Shown: one piece after another, positions 22,401 to 59,385 of the stretch
Layout of the letters: each line of letters begins with the position of its first letter
Position numbering within the stretch: the first letter of the stretch is position 1
DNA from: Plotosus lineatus
Lineage: Eukaryota; Chordata; Actinopteri; Siluriformes; Plotosidae
Assembly (NCBI GenBank): GCA_024760905.1
Contig: CM045733.1
Coordinates: forward strand, 15,566,001-15,630,000
Reading direction: 5' to 3'
Length of the DNA: 64,000 nucleotides
Made by a program: the position numbers and the translations under genes
The notes under the pieces: generated by a model
Seen by the model: the letters and a program-made list of their open reading frames with translations, nothing else
Databases searched by the model: none
What the model was told of the DNA's origin: nothing

Positions 22401-23288
22401 CAGCATTGTGGCACTGTTTCTCCATTTTGTGATGTCTGTGACGGCCATTTTGTTTCTCTGTGATCCAGATTCCATCATCCCATCCTGAGTCACCTGGAGA
22501 GTGGCTTCCAGGTGGAGGTTGACGTTTTGGCCCAACTGATACGTTGCCAGATGCAGATCTCTGAGTGGCACTTCCTTCCCTCACTGCTCAACTTGCACGG
22601 CGCTCACGCCAAACTACAGGCGTGGGCTCACGTGTTCGAGCGCCAGCGAGAGACCCGCAAGCACCTGTTCGGCGGCCAATCTCAGAAAACTGTGCAGCCA
22701 CCGCACTTGTATGTCTGGCTGCAGCGGTTGCAGGGGGCACTTTTGGCCAAGTTCAGCTTTTATTTCCATGAAGCGTTAAGTCGGCAAGCACCGCCCTCTG
22801 AGATGAAGGCACTTACAGCTCGCACCTCGCCTGATTATTTCGGAAAGATCTCCGCCTTTGTGCGTAAGCATGACGCCACCAACGTTTCACTGGTGTTTGA
22901 TAATCGCGGCATGGAAAGCTTCCAAGGTCACGGGTACCACCATCCACATTCATACCGAGAAGCTCCCAAAGGCGTGGACCAGTTCCCTGCTGTGGTGTCT
23001 GTTCCGGGTGGTGAGCGGCCGTTAAACCACTGGCCCAACGTCATCATGATCATGAGCGACCGCGTCAATGAGCTCAACACACTCGACAAGGTGACGTACT
23101 TTTACGACGACAAGGTGCAGAGTACATACTTCATGACCCGCCCTGAGCTTCACTTCACGCTCGTCGTGATCTTTGATGGTAAGAAGGCGGAGAAGGACTC
23201 TCACATCGTGGGCTTCCTGCATGAGATCTCCGGCTCACTGAGGAACTCCAAACCCTTCAGTTCACTCAAACCAGGTTCCAAAGGATGA
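7985..23288 (+). CDS. kics2: KICSTOR subunit 2, spliced gene (3 coding exons)
   Basis: Join 7985-8228, 10180-10468 and 22469-23288 gives 450 codons plus stop, close to the ~445 residues of human KICS2 (C12orf66). All splice sites are GT-AG and phases match (phase 1 after exon 1, phase 2 after exon 2). KICS2 forms the KICSTOR complex with KPTN, ITFG2 and SZT2. The complex anchors GATOR1 to the lysosome and is needed for mTORC1 shut-off on amino-acid or glucose loss (established knowledge). Recognisable blocks include [53 protein letters not shown] and [20 protein letters not shown]. There is no signal peptide or membrane segment. Introns are 1.95 kb and 12.0 kb and full of transposons. The gene is convergent with srgap1, as in human 12q14. 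Confidence 0.95.
8322..8380. repeat. (CT)n(CA)n microsatellite
   Basis: About 22 CT units followed by about 7 CA units inside kics2 intron 1. Confidence 0.95.
8429..8747 (+). mobile_element. RTE-like LINE, 5'-truncated 3' end
   Basis: Matches the C-terminal end of the RTE-like element at 52.9-55.9 kb: 'gatgaaaatgttgaggttctc' through the basic [13 protein letters not shown] region to 'atgatttgctgtggcgatgg'. Frames are broken. Only the last ~320 bases of the element are present, the usual outcome of incomplete target-primed reverse transcription. Confidence 0.8.
8825..9010 (+). mobile_element. SINE fragment (tRNA-derived, family of 45.4 kb)
   Basis: Shares 'gggttatcaaaggctagcca' and 'tgtctctctcaccgt' with the fuller copy at 45.4 kb, and has a damaged tRNA-like head with 'aaggtcgaggttgaagcccc'. 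Confidence 0.6.
9341..9767 (+). mobile_element. RTE-like LINE, 5'-truncated 3' end
   Basis: From 'aaggccagcgatgttgtatgg' to 'gaaaggaaaag'. A 139-codon frame (9325-9744) still reads ...[20 protein letters not shown]..., [35 protein letters not shown] and ends at CGD-like residues (here YGDP). This is the relatively intact C-terminal end of the reverse-transcriptase polyprotein, with a basic arm likely to bind nucleic acid (inference). Confidence 0.85.
10180..10468 (+). CDS. kics2: kics2 coding exon 2
   Basis: Acceptor tttttttag at 10171-10179; the first base completes the Gly codon split by intron 1, giving [19 protein letters not shown]. Ends LQKYSS plus two bases of Arg at tccag|gtgagc. It encodes the conserved [20 protein letters not shown] helical region. 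Confidence 0.95.
10912..12266 (+). mobile_element. TIR element family G, copy 1 (with RTE insertion)
   Basis: Starts CAGTAGGCCCTTGACATTCG and ends with GTCAAGGGCCTACTG, an inverted pair flanked by TA on both sides (Tc1/mariner/pogo-type target site). The internal blocks 'gcgtttgagtgacatcatag' and 'caaccaatcagcaggaaggac' recur in copy 2 at 60 kb. It has no transposase frame. A fragment of the RTE LINE lies inside at 11258-11430. Confidence 0.75.
11258..11430 (+). mobile_element. RTE-like LINE 3' fragment inside element G
   Basis: 'agctaccaggcaaaaggccaa' through 'cagctgaaaggaaaagaag'; encodes the [19 protein letters not shown] end of the RTE reverse transcriptase. It interrupts element G, so it is the younger insertion. 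Confidence 0.8.
12919..12998. repeat. (GT)n(AT)n microsatellite
   Basis: Short GT run followed by about 28 AT units, immediately upstream of a pogo-type 3' end at 13010-13180. Confidence 0.95.
13010..13180 (+). mobile_element. pogo/Tigger-like element family D, 3' end
   Basis: 'gagtttgggagggggttgg' through 'gtaagtcaagataccactg'. The same end occurs at 19.8-19.96 kb and 37.97-38.14 kb, where more of the element is present. The 5' part is lost at the AT microsatellite. Confidence 0.65.
13753..14513 (+). mobile_element. pogo-type MITE family A, copy 1 (nested)
   Basis: Inverted ends CAGTGGTACCTTGCCTTACG and GTAAAGTGAGGTACCACTG, flanked by TA on each side. Internal landmarks shared with the other family A copies are 'gatggtagacaggtttggcc' and 'gaccatgtcttcttagcag'. 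It lies inside the Tigger relic 13527-15227, so it inserted later. Confidence 0.8.
14620..14957 (+). pseudogene. Tigger-type transposase fragment (HTH region), broken
   Basis: Frame 1 reads [36 protein letters not shown] then a stop; this is a psq/CENP-B N-terminal helix-turn-helix. After a frame change 14745-14957 reads [40 protein letters not shown] and IYDDIVKK, the second (CENP-B-type) DNA-binding domain. The DDE catalytic part is absent. The stop and frameshift show it is inactive. Confidence 0.85.
15228..16026. other. kics2 intron 2, no gene seen
   Basis: Unique-looking intronic DNA with a short repeat-like block near 15240-15360. No coding block or clear transposon end was found. Confidence 0.45.
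16027..16205 (+). mobile_element. tRNA-derived SINE
   Basis: Begins with a tRNA-like head ('gtggtggagtagtggataagg', B-box-like 'gtggttcagtcc') and ends with 'gtggataagagcgtctacc' and 'aaatgtaat', the end typical of a SINE widespread in teleosts. Transcribed by RNA polymerase III when active (family knowledge). Confidence 0.75.
16430..16502. repeat. two long poly-T tracts
   Basis: Two runs of about 25-30 T separated by about 18 bases ('aagagatgcagtga'). No gene is associated. Confidence 0.95.
16963..17200 (-). mobile_element. RTE-like LINE, 5'-truncated 3' end, minus strand
   Basis: Plus strand reads 'cttcaggggtcgccacagcg' at the 3' terminus. On the minus strand it encodes [38 protein letters not shown] and ends RCGDP, a fairly well-preserved C-terminus of the RTE reverse transcriptase. 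Confidence 0.85.
17237..17343 (-). mobile_element. short RTE-derived non-autonomous element, copy 2
   Basis: On the minus strand: 'gggttgtgacaggaaggga' (the RTE 5' leader) continues through 'ctgccaaatcaaacgtgcg' directly into 'aatcagatgattcgctgtgg' and the RTE 3' end. There is no coding region between them. The same junction is seen in the copy at 38.3 kb, so this looks like a SINE-like derivative of the RTE LINE. Confidence 0.7.
17380..17575 (-). mobile_element. tRNA-derived SINE, minus strand
   Basis: On the minus strand the head reads '...ggttgggggttcgagtccc', containing a perfect B box GGTTCGAGTCC, followed by the 'taactgggttatcaaaggcg' body. Same family as 45.4 kb. Confidence 0.75.
17576..18377. 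other. kics2 intron 2 between repeats; SINE-like 3' body at 17.7-17.95 kb
   Basis: Around 17700-17940 the words 'tttcctctgggcactccagt', 'ttcctcccacagt' and 'gagtcggctgagatgg' mark another decayed fish SINE-like repeat. The remainder to 18377 shows nothing recognisable. Confidence 0.5.
18619..19082 (+). mobile_element. MITE family C, copy 2
   Basis: CAGGGATCCCTCACTTTCCG start; end 'gccgcgagggatccgtg'. Same interior as 1367-2032, including the 'gcataattggccttgtttt' block. Confidence 0.75.
19370..19961 (+). mobile_element. pogo-type family D element, copy 2
   Basis: Shares 'tatttgagaagcactggcc', 'cctttcctcgctggca' and the right end 'cgtaagtcaagacaccac' with the longer copy at 37.2-38.1 kb. The left end is not clear. 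Confidence 0.6.
20382..21124 (+). mobile_element. pogo-type MITE family A, copy 2
   Basis: Ends CAGTGCTACCTCACCTTACG and CGTAAGGTGATGTACCACTG with flanking TA. The interior repeats the 'gacggtagacgggtttggcc' and 'gaccatgtcttcttagcgg' blocks. Confidence 0.8.
21579..22468. other. kics2 intron 2, last part, no gene seen
   Basis: Contains a poly-T run at about 22061-22083 and ends in the gtgatccag acceptor of exon 3. No repeat family was recognised. Confidence 0.5.
22469..23288 (+). CDS. kics2: kics2 coding exon 3 (C-terminus)
   Basis: Acceptor tgatccag; the first base completes Arg, then [20 protein letters not shown] follows. It contains [36 protein letters not shown] and [20 protein letters not shown], all strongly conserved in KICS2, and ends SLKPGSKG then TGA at 23286-23288. 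It codes for about 60% of the protein. Confidence 0.96.
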
Positions 23289-23327
23289 ACATAATCATGT
23301 GACCCCGCCTTAAATTTAACATTAAAC

Positions 23328-23452
23328 CAGTGCTGCCCACCCCTGTTCCTGGAGATCTACCTCTCTGAAGACACACGTTCCAAACATAATCATGTCTAGG
23401 TGGGCACCAGGAGGTGGATCTCCTCCAGGTACAGGGTTGGGCAGACCCGTGT
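23328..23452. mobile_element. hAT-like MITE in the kics2 3' UTR
   Basis: Left 'cagtgctgcccacccctgtt' and 'cctggagatctacctc'; right 'gtggatctcctccaggtaca' and 'gggttgggcagacccgtg'. The two halves are inverted copies. Related in design to the MITE at 25534-25738. A clean target duplication is not visible. Confidence 0.6.
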
Positions 23453-24163
23453 TAGAGCATCTCAGTCACCTGATTAAACCGTGGGGTTTTGTGCTGCTGA
23501 AACTTTTAATACCAATATTATTTTAAACTTGAAAAACAATAGAGGTCCAGTTTTTTTGTGTGAGAACTAAATTAATCAGACTTTTTTTTTTTTTTTTTAG
23601 AATTTTTAAAATTCTATTCCACTCCTGCTGCTATGAAACCAATTACAAGTCACATTATTATTTTAATGTTCAATGCGTAACATTTTAATAACTGATCATA
23701 TGGTTTTATAATTCCCTTTTTTGTACTGTAATTGTATACTAAAATTAAATATAGTATTTAAACATGCTTGGAATGGAACAGATTAATTGTGGGAGTTTAT
23801 AAAAGGGAAAATGTTTACAGTTTGCACTGTTCATACGCGCAAAAGAAAATTAACCGTAGCTTTAAAAGTGGCGCTAATGATCCGGTCCAAATAGTTTTGG
23901 AGTTCTTTTTACATTCCTGCAGGAAACAGTCTCGTGTGTGTCACTAACATTCAATCACTCAACGTAAAGCTGAGCTGTACGAGGTGTAGTTTTTGAACTC
24001 GACAGTAGTTATTGGTTTTGAAGTTTGAGATTCAATACACCCAGCTTGAGCTCATTTCTACCAAATTGCTTACCGTAATGTGGCTTGTTTTCAGTCTCAT
24101 CTGTTTTTGTGGGGAAAACTTTTTTTTGGTAGCTTTAAATTATTTTATGTGAATTAAAGTACA

Positions 24164-24298
24164 AATAAATATTGTGTGTGTGTATAATCTGGATGTGGTG
24201 GGGTTTTTTTTTTTTTTTTTTTTTTTTAAACAGGAATGAACTCGAATTTGTTCTGTGCGCTCCTCCGATCTGTATGAATTGACATTTCTGTGAATAAA
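24164..24298 (+). promoter_or_regulatory. kics2: kics2 polyadenylation signals
   Basis: AATAAA occurs at 24164-24169 and at 24293-24298. The second is followed by a GT-rich stretch (around 24320 'ggtgtgtctgcttctg') and is the better candidate for the main 3' end, giving a 3' UTR of about 1.0 kb. Confidence 0.6.
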
Positions 24299-24389
24299 CT
24301 GAAATATTAAACCATCACAAACGGTGTGTCTGCTTCTGAAAGCCTACTTCAGTAAAATATAAACCTCCGGTCTGTATGGATTAAAGGAG

Positions 24390-25914
24390 TATACTGAGCT
24401 CTGGGACACGGATGAAGTGATGCATCATACCCCCAGAGGTGAAAGAGTGGTCATTGGTGCAGACTTCAATGGACATGTTGGTGCAGGCAACAGAGGGGAC
24501 GAGGAAGTGATGGGCAGGTTTGGTATCCTGGAAAGGAACACCGATGGACACATGTTGATTGATTTTGCAAAAAAGATGGAAATGGCTGTGGCGAATACTT
24601 TCCTTCCAGAAGAGACAGGAGCATATGGTGACTTATAAAAGCGGAGGTAGGTGCACACAGGTAGACTACATCTTGTGTAGGCAATGTAATTTGAAGGAGG
24701 TCAGTGACTGCAAAGCAGTAGTGGGTGAGAGTGTTGCCAAATAGCATAGGATGGTGTGCAGGATGACGCTCATGGTGAGGAAGGTGAAGGCAAAGGAAGA
24801 GCAGAAAAAGTGGTGGAAGCTGAAAAAAAAAGTGGTCTTCAAAGAGGAGTTGAAACAAGCTTTGGGTGGTCAGGAAGTGCTTCCAGATGACTGGACAACT
24901 ACTGTACAGCTAATGTGATCAGGGAGACCGGTAGGACAGTACTTGGTGTGTCCTCTGGAAGGAAAGTAGATAAGGAGACTTGGTAGTGGAATGAGGAAGT
25001 GCAGGAGTGTGTACAAAGGAAGAGGTTAGCTTAGGAATGGGACATAGAGAGGACCGAAGAGAGTAAACAGGAGTACAGGGAGACACCGCATAAAGCGAAG
25101 GTAGCGGTGTCAAAGGCCAAATAGAGGCGCGTATGATGACTTGTATGCTAGATTGGACAGTAAGGAGGGAGAAAATGATTTATACAGGGTGGCACAGCAG
25201 AGAAATGGAGATGGGAAAGACATGCAGCAAGTTAGAGTGATTAAGGACAGAGTGGGAAGTGTATTGATTGATAACAGAAGTGTGCTGGGAAGATAGAAAG
25301 AGTACTTTGAAGAGCTGATGAATGAGGATAATGAGAGGAAAAAAAGACGAGAAGAGGTGACCATTGAGGACCAGGAAGTAGCAAAGATTAGTAAGACTGA
25401 AGTGAGGAGGGCATTGAGGAAGATGAAGAGTGGAAAGGCAGTTGGTCCTGATGACATACCGGTGGAGGAATGGAAGTGTCTAGGTGAGGTAGCAGTAGAT
25501 TTTCTGACAAGAATATTCAACAAGGTACTAGAGCAGGGGTGCTCAATCCTGCTCCTGGAGACCTACCTTCCAGAAGGCATTCGCTCCAACCCTATTCCTG
25601 CACACCTAATCATCCAATCAAGGGACTTTGAAATGTCTTAAGACCTGACTGGATCTCACATGTCATATGGGCCACATTAGGGTTGGAGATAAAGTCATCT
25701 GGAAGGTAGATCTCCAGGATCAGGATTGAGCACCCCTGTACTAGAGAGTGAGCAGATGCCGGAGGAATGGAGAAGTGTGCTAGTGCCTGTTTTTAAGAAC
25801 GAGGGAGACGTGCAGAGTTGTGGAAAGTTGGGAAGAGGGATAAAGTTCATGAGCCATACGATGAAGTTATGGGAAAGAATAGTAGAAGTTAGACTAAGGG
25901 CAGAGGTCAGCATT
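24390..25914 (+). mobile_element. RTE-like LINE internal fragment (interrupted)
   Basis: Begins inside the apurinic-type endonuclease ('RGERVVIGADFNGHVGAGNR', 'DEEVMGRFGI') and continues into the region before the RT, with 'MKSGKAVGPDDIPVEEWKCL'. It stops at 25914 where a GT/AT microsatellite begins, so it lacks the usual 3' end. A hAT MITE (25534-25738) splits it. Many frameshifts are present. Confidence 0.85.
25534..25738. mobile_element. hAT MITE with perfect 8-bp target duplication
   Basis: Ends CAGGGGTGCTCAATCCTG and its inverse CAGGATTGAGCACCCCTG; 205 bp. It is flanked on both sides by TACTAGAG (25526-25533 and 25739-25746), and the RTE sequence reads continuously once the element and one TACTAGAG are removed. 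The 8-bp duplication is diagnostic for the hAT superfamily. Confidence 0.9.

Positions 25915-26003
<89 letters not shown>
25915..26003. repeat. (GT)n(AT)n(AC)n compound microsatellite
   Basis: GT, then AT, then AC units: a self-complementary block that could form a hairpin. It forms the abrupt end of the RTE fragment. Confidence 0.95.
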
Positions 26004-26027
26004 TGTATACACATGTGTATATATAAC

Positions 26028-26302
26028 AAGTATACCTTGACTTAAGTTATTTCGAGTTGTTATTCTTGATTATACGTCGGTTTTCAATAAATATATATTT
26101 TTAATTTTTCCATAAAGTTTGTCATTATAATCATATATATTTTGGTATATTAAATATGTATGTACATATAGTTATATATAATATTATACATGTAGATTAG
26201 GTGAAGCCTAGCCTAGAGACAAACTAATTCGATTCAAGTTGTTTTTTGATTTCTGTCATCTCTCCTGGAACCAATTAATGACGTAAGCCAAGGTCGACCT
26301 GT
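26028..26302. mobile_element. pogo-like short element (probable)
   Basis: Left 'ataccttgacttaagtta' and right 'gacgtaagccaaggtcgac' are imperfect inverted ends of the ACCTTGACTTA type seen in family D. AT-rich interior, no coding sequence. Confidence 0.5.
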
Positions 26303-26374
26303 ATATCTCCGAGAGAACTTGTGTACCTGTGTGTATTCTAGCCACTTATTTGCCAGCTCATTTACATTTGGTGT

Positions 26375-26990
26375 CAGCTGTGGCCTCATGATTAGAAAAG
26401 CAAGTTCAGGTTGCTGGTTCGATGCCAACCCAGCAGGAAAAAAATTGTGGTGGCAGTGGGGGGTGAGGGGGAGCTGCACCTTCCCTTCCTCCACCTCCAT
26501 GACTGAAGTGCCCTTCAGCGAGTCACCTAACCCCCCCCCCCCCAACTGTTCTCCGTGCGCCAGTGTTCGACGGCACACTGTTCCGTGTGCGTGCGCTCAC
26601 TTTGGATGGGTTAAATGCAGCATTTCCCTTGTAGGATTAATACAGTATATCAAATATCGCTCCCAAAACAAACCATTTGAGCGTGAAAGGGCCCAGCAAC
26701 TTAACCCTAATTACAGTCATGGGAAGACTGGTGCCCGGCTCAGCCGACTCTGGGCGAGAGCGGGGTACACCATGGACAGCTCACCAGGCAATACACACAC
26801 ACAGGGGTGATTTGGAACAGACAGTTTACTTACCATGCATGATTTTGGACCGCGGGTAGGCAACTGGAGCCCCTAGAGGAAACCTGCACACGCACAGGGA
26901 GCTTATGCAAATTATATGCCTCGAACCCAGGCCTTCTTGCGGTCAGGCAGACGTGCTAACCACTATGCAACCAATTGCCCAATGGATAAT
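26375..26990. mobile_element. two adjacent SINE-like repeats
   Basis: 26378-26650: tRNA-like head with 'ggttgctggttcgatgcc', ending 'gatgggttaaatgcagca'. 26700-26990, opposite orientation: 'aggcaactggagcccctaga', 'cctcgaacccaggccttc', 'gtgctaaccactatgc', the reverse of a tRNA-like head. Both are decayed. Confidence 0.6.
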
Positions 26991-27154
26991 CAGCATCAGA
27001 AAACTTTCATGACGAGATGATGCACATCAAATCACATTTTGGATCCGGGAATTTTTTCTTTTTTTTTTTTTTAACATCATGAGGCTTATTTAAACACAAC
27101 TCATACTTGTTCCTGTTTTGCAGGAGGCTCAAAATGCACATGAATTCATTTTGT

Positions 27155-27590
27155 AAGCCAATTAATCCTAAACAGGGTTGCGGGGACACTGGGGCTCATC
27201 TCAGCCGACTCTTGGTGAAGGCAGGGTACACCCTGAACAGCTCGCCAGGCTTTTGCAGGGAAGACACGCTCACCTTGGAATGATTTCAAACAGCCAGTTA
27301 GCCTACTGTGCATGCTTTTGAAATGTAGGAGGAAACCCAAGCAAGTGCAGGGAGAACAAGCAAACCCCACATCGAAACATCCGAGCCTGGGAATCGAACC
27401 CAGGCCCTTCCTTACTCCGAGGCAGACGCGCGAACCGGTATTCCACAATGTCAAAATAATTAATTCATTCATTTTCTGCATCGCTTTATCATAATTATAG
27501 TCGCGGGGAGGCCGGCACCCATCTCCGTCTACTCTGGGAGAGGGCAGAGTACACCCCTCAACAGCTCGCCAGACCATCACAGGGCGCCAA
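27155..27590 (-). mobile_element. SINE-like repeat(s), minus strand
   Basis: 'gactcttggtgaaggcaggg', 'cagctcgccaggctttt', 'gggagaacaagcaaacccca' and 'gggaatcgaacccaggccc' follow the order of the fish tRNA-derived SINE seen at 52.6 kb. A second partial body follows at 27460-27590. Confidence 0.65.
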
Positions 27591-27649
27591 AATAATAATA
27601 ATTATACGAAAATGCTAGCAAGACACCAAACTGAGGAATATGAACTTAC

Positions 27650-27655
27650 TTTATT
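27650..27655 (-). promoter_or_regulatory. srgap1: candidate srgap1 polyadenylation signal
   Basis: TTTATT on the plus strand is AATAAA on the srgap1 strand, with T/G-rich sequence downstream. Using it gives a ~2-kb 3' UTR free of transposons. A nearer AATAAA lies at 29641-29646, about 25 bases past the stop; which one is used cannot be told. Confidence 0.45.
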
Positions 27656-28283
27656 TCAAAGACATTCATTTTCTGACACATTGTTAAAATGCACTGCGAC
27701 ATGATATAATGCTACATGCCAAATACAGTCATATACGTGAAAGTGCAACGTCACAATGGGTTAAATGTACATACTTATGTTTCATTCAAAAGTGGTTACA
27801 TGTTTGGAAAGAGCTCTATTCTTAACTTCTCATTCTTGGAACGACGCTTCAGAGAAAGACAGGCACACGACACATCTGTAGCAGAACAGGCTCCTCCTTT
27901 ACTCACACGTCCTGAAAGGCACTTTCGCGTGACACATGGCGTGCATGTGCGTATGGGCGTGAAAGAGATAAAGTGTGTGTTTGGATGCACACACACGCCG
28001 TCACACGAGAGAGCACCAGTAGAAACGAGTTTTTTTTTTTTTTCTTCTTCTAACAAACCCAAAAAAAAAAAAAAATCATAGACTTAACACGAATCAATAA
28101 ATAAGTATCAAATATACCAAATAGAAAAGAAAATAACGTCAAGAAACAATTAATAATAAGTGAGAGTTATTAGAGTCATTACCTGTGCATAAAAAAGTGA
28201 AAACATGGCTGTTTGGTAATCATGTGACCTCTGATGATGTAATTCTTCATCTTTATACAAGTCTATACATTTGGATCAACTGT

Positions 28284-28323
<40 letters not shown>

Positions 28324-28363
28324 AGGCTGAAAATCAGAATGGCGATCACCACACTTTTCGGGG

Positions 28364-28401
<38 letters not shown>

Positions 28402-29266
28402 ACGTTCTAGAACCATTCAGAGTTCTCTTTGTCCATCTGTGAAACCCTTAGTGTTCCTGACTTGGACCGAACCCCTTCAAAAAGAGAAGAACCCTTTTTT
28501 TTTCTCAGAGCGACAGTCGAAAGGCAGTGGTGTTAGAATGGAAGTGTTACCACAGCAACCAAAGAGAGGGCGTGGCCTGAGATGTTGGGTCACACCGTGC
28601 CAGCTTGTTCACGCCATCCTCATCCTTTTTCTTTGCCAGTCACAAAGTGTCTCTATTACAAAATCTCATTAAAGCTCATTAAAAGATACAGGTGCCCCCA
28701 AGAACATCTGGTCTCCGCCCCTTCCCACGGCGTTCAATCGGGCCGTGTTTCCAAGGAGAACAGGAAGGTTTTTGTGGTGATCAAGGCTTCATGTGATCAA
28801 GTGAAAAATAAAACAAAAAAAGTGGAACATTCAATTAAAGGAGCAATAAGCAACTCGTTTCTGTTGGTCTTGTCAAATTCCTGTCCCTCTGATTGACATG
28901 ACACTATTCACACTGACCTCAAAGTCATCGACATAAAACATTTACACACAGATTATTATAATATATTAGATTTATTATAATGATAGATTTCAACTGGTAA
29001 TTTTTGCTAACTGCTCCTTTAGTACATTCAGTCTTCTTTAAATCACCCGGCCCTCTTTGAGAGGGGAGGTGCTACATTCACCATTAACACCAGATATGTG
29101 ACATAACTCTTTTCCCATGATGCAACTGTCACTTACTTCAACCCAAGAAAATAACTTAAAAAAAAAATGAACAAAGAAAGCAGCATAGAATTGTAAGGAT
29201 GGCCCTTTTTTGGCAGGAATTTCCCTTCATATAAGGCAAATCAAAGCACAGATAACACATTGCACT

Positions 29267-29321
<55 letters not shown>

Positions 29322-29670
29322 CAAGACTCCCCAAACATCTGCAATCACACTCTCCACCCCCCCCCCCTCTCTCGCTCTGCCATCTCTGAATGAGTTCCTT
29401 ATAAAAGTATCTACACACTCAGACACAGGTTAAGTCCTAGTCTTCTTCTTTTTTTTTTTTTGAAAAAGAGAATATGCACGCACACACACCACCCTGACGA
29501 CACGGTAAATGATTATAATATCGTAGACTAACTCTAGTTGACTCTTCTTGCATGGAAGCTATTTCAGTACTAACACAGTCACCCTGTCTGACCCATCATA
29601 AGCAAGTGTAATTCAGCCCTCAGGCTTATTGCCGACCCTGTTTATTCCTCAGGTTGGACCCGTTTCAGGC
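27656..29670 (-). other. srgap1: probable srgap1 3' UTR
   Basis: About 2 kb after the stop codon with no recognised transposon, but three simple repeats: (AC)n at 28268-28322, poly-A at 28363-28397 and (AT)n at 29272-29316. The absence of transposons, unlike the surrounding DNA, fits an exon. Confidence 0.5.
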
Positions 29671-57613
<27,943 letters not shown>

Positions 57614-58454
57614 CTATACAAGACATGAGACGTGGAACAGGTGCCAAGTTCAGAAATATTTTGGGTTGTTCAAAAGAAATGGGAAAAATTGGGTTGCCAT
57701 AACCGGTTACCCCAAGAAATCTGTTTTTCAAACTTCACCCATATAAAGAGATTTTTTTTTTTTTTTTTTTGTGATAAACATTTTCTAAATTACTGTATTA
57801 TCAAAAAGTAATGGGAACGTCCTTTGATAATCACCTACCCATCATTGAACCTGCAGATTGAGGAGTCATAACAGACAGAGACCAAAAAACAAGCAAATAA
57901 ATATCCCAGAACAGATGAAAACATCAGCTCTTTGGAAGAGGTAACCTGGACAACTCATATGTAAATTTCAGCACTGCCTGAAAGTGGCGCTCCTGTCAGA
58001 TTCTCACTTTATTGACAGGTGTCTGAGCCTGGGTTTGCTTTTGTACCACCTTTCCAATTTCACATTTTAATTGTCTCACCCGTCTTATTAGTTTAATTAT
58101 CCGTTTAACAGGTTCATGTTCTGTCAAGCTTCTTATTTCTTTATTTGCTCCATGAACATTTATTTGGCTGCCCGACTTAGTTAGCTTGTGTGTTTCAGTT
58201 TTGTTATGAAAGATGCATTTAATTTTTTTCATGCTGCCTGTCATCATACAAGTCAGCCATACATAACAGCCAATCAGCATCAAAATGGTGAGAATCACCA
58301 CAGTTCAGCATCACCAATCAGTGACATGGCAGTTTTAGTGGGCTTCCTGTGGTGGGCATGTGCAGACATTGTATGGACGCAGAACAGCCATCCAAACCAT
58401 GTTTCATGATTGTGATGCTCTGCTCAGGAGCTGTGCTATAAAAGCTGCTCTCAT

Positions 58455-58501
58455 TCATTCATCCACTCATTTAATAAGCCGCTTACGCACACACGCGCGC
58501 G

Positions 58502-58536
<35 letters not shown>

Positions 58537-58742
58537 CCCCCTATGGATGATTTAAAAAAAAAAAACAATCAATATACTGTGCATGTTTTAGCCTGTGGGA
58601 GGAAACCAGAGTACCCAGATGAAACCCACACAAGCAAAGGGAGAACATGCACACTCCACACAGAAATGCTGAGCTGAGGAATCGAACTCACGCCTTCTGG
58701 GGGTAAGGTGGATGTGCTAACCACTTCACCGCTATGTCACAC
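58455..58742 (-). mobile_element. fish tRNA-derived SINE, minus strand
   Basis: 'ttcattcatccactcattta', CG/CA repeat, 'cctgtgggaggaaaccagag', 'agggagaacatgcacactcc', 'gaggaatcgaactcacgcct', 'gtgctaaccacttcacc': the fish SINE in reverse, with a complete but worn tRNA-like head. Confidence 0.75.
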
Positions 58743-58769
58743 TAAAAGATGTTTTGTATATGACTAAAC

Positions 58770-59385
58770 TAGTGCCTCTCAAATATTGGTGCGTGCCCCC
58801 CTTGGGGTCAGGGGGGGGGGGTCATGCCGGGGGGTGGGAGGGGATTGACCCTGGTGAGCATGCTTTTCTTGAATAGTGTATGAGAGTTAAGTCTAATTGC
58901 ACCTCCAATCCACTAGTTGGTAGTGGTGCTCTCATTGACGTGCTATGGTGTAGCAGTTTTTCGCACGCGTAAACGATATGAAGTGCAGTTAACAACCCCT
59001 CAAGAAACAACACGGATACTTTTCTAACAGGAACGAAGAGAAGGGTGGAGAAAGACGGAGATATTAAGACATAAGTGAGTTTAAATAAGGATGTATTTTT
59101 TTTAATTTCAGGGATATTGGTGCACTTTTAATCTGTCTATTACAGATTAAAAAACAACGTTAATGAAGTTTTTCTTTATTTTAAGTTTAACTACATTTCA
59201 TTTGTTTACATGTTAATTAAGATACAATGTTATGCAGAGGTATACTAATAATTTTATATGCAAATAATACTGTTTATAGTCACTCATGGGACGGTGTGGG
59301 GGGTGGAGTGGGCGTGAAATGGTTTTTTTTATTCCGGGGACGGGAACAGGGACGGGATGGGACAGAGAATAATTGAGAAGCACTG
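58770..59385. mobile_element. hAT-like MITE with worn 8-bp duplication
   Basis: Left tagtgcctctcaaat, right attgagaagcactg, inverted. Flanks GACTAAAC (58762-58769) and GATTAAAC (59386-59393) match at 7 of 8. G-rich interior, no coding sequence. Confidence 0.7.

Larger units (their letters stand above)
10469..22468 (+). other. kics2: kics2 intron 2 (12 kb, transposon-rich)
   Basis: gtgagc to gtgatccag. It holds a TIR element with an RTE insertion (10.9-12.3 kb), an AT microsatellite, a pogo/Tigger relic with a nested copy (13.5-15.2 kb), a SINE (16.0 kb), RTE and SINE pieces (16.96-17.58 kb) and a nested hAT shell (18.4-21.6 kb). No further coding exon of kics2 is expected or seen. Confidence 0.9.

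Noticed and set aside
24466..25523. Minus-strand Ser/Leu/Pro/His-rich frames of 130-137 codons
   Set aside because: Shadows of the purine-rich RTE coding strand; the same shadow appears at 53.5-54.2 kb, 30.6-31.2 kb and 55.4-55.9 kb.
27827..28081. Possible plus-strand small protein in the 27.7-28.1 kb region
   Set aside because: Lies in the likely srgap1 3' UTR on the opposite strand and ends in A-tracts; no conserved motif seen.
57996..58301. 101-codon minus-strand frame in srgap1 intron
   Set aside because: Lys/Ile-rich, no splice flanks in phase, no similarity to the F-BAR region that should precede the 57613 exon.
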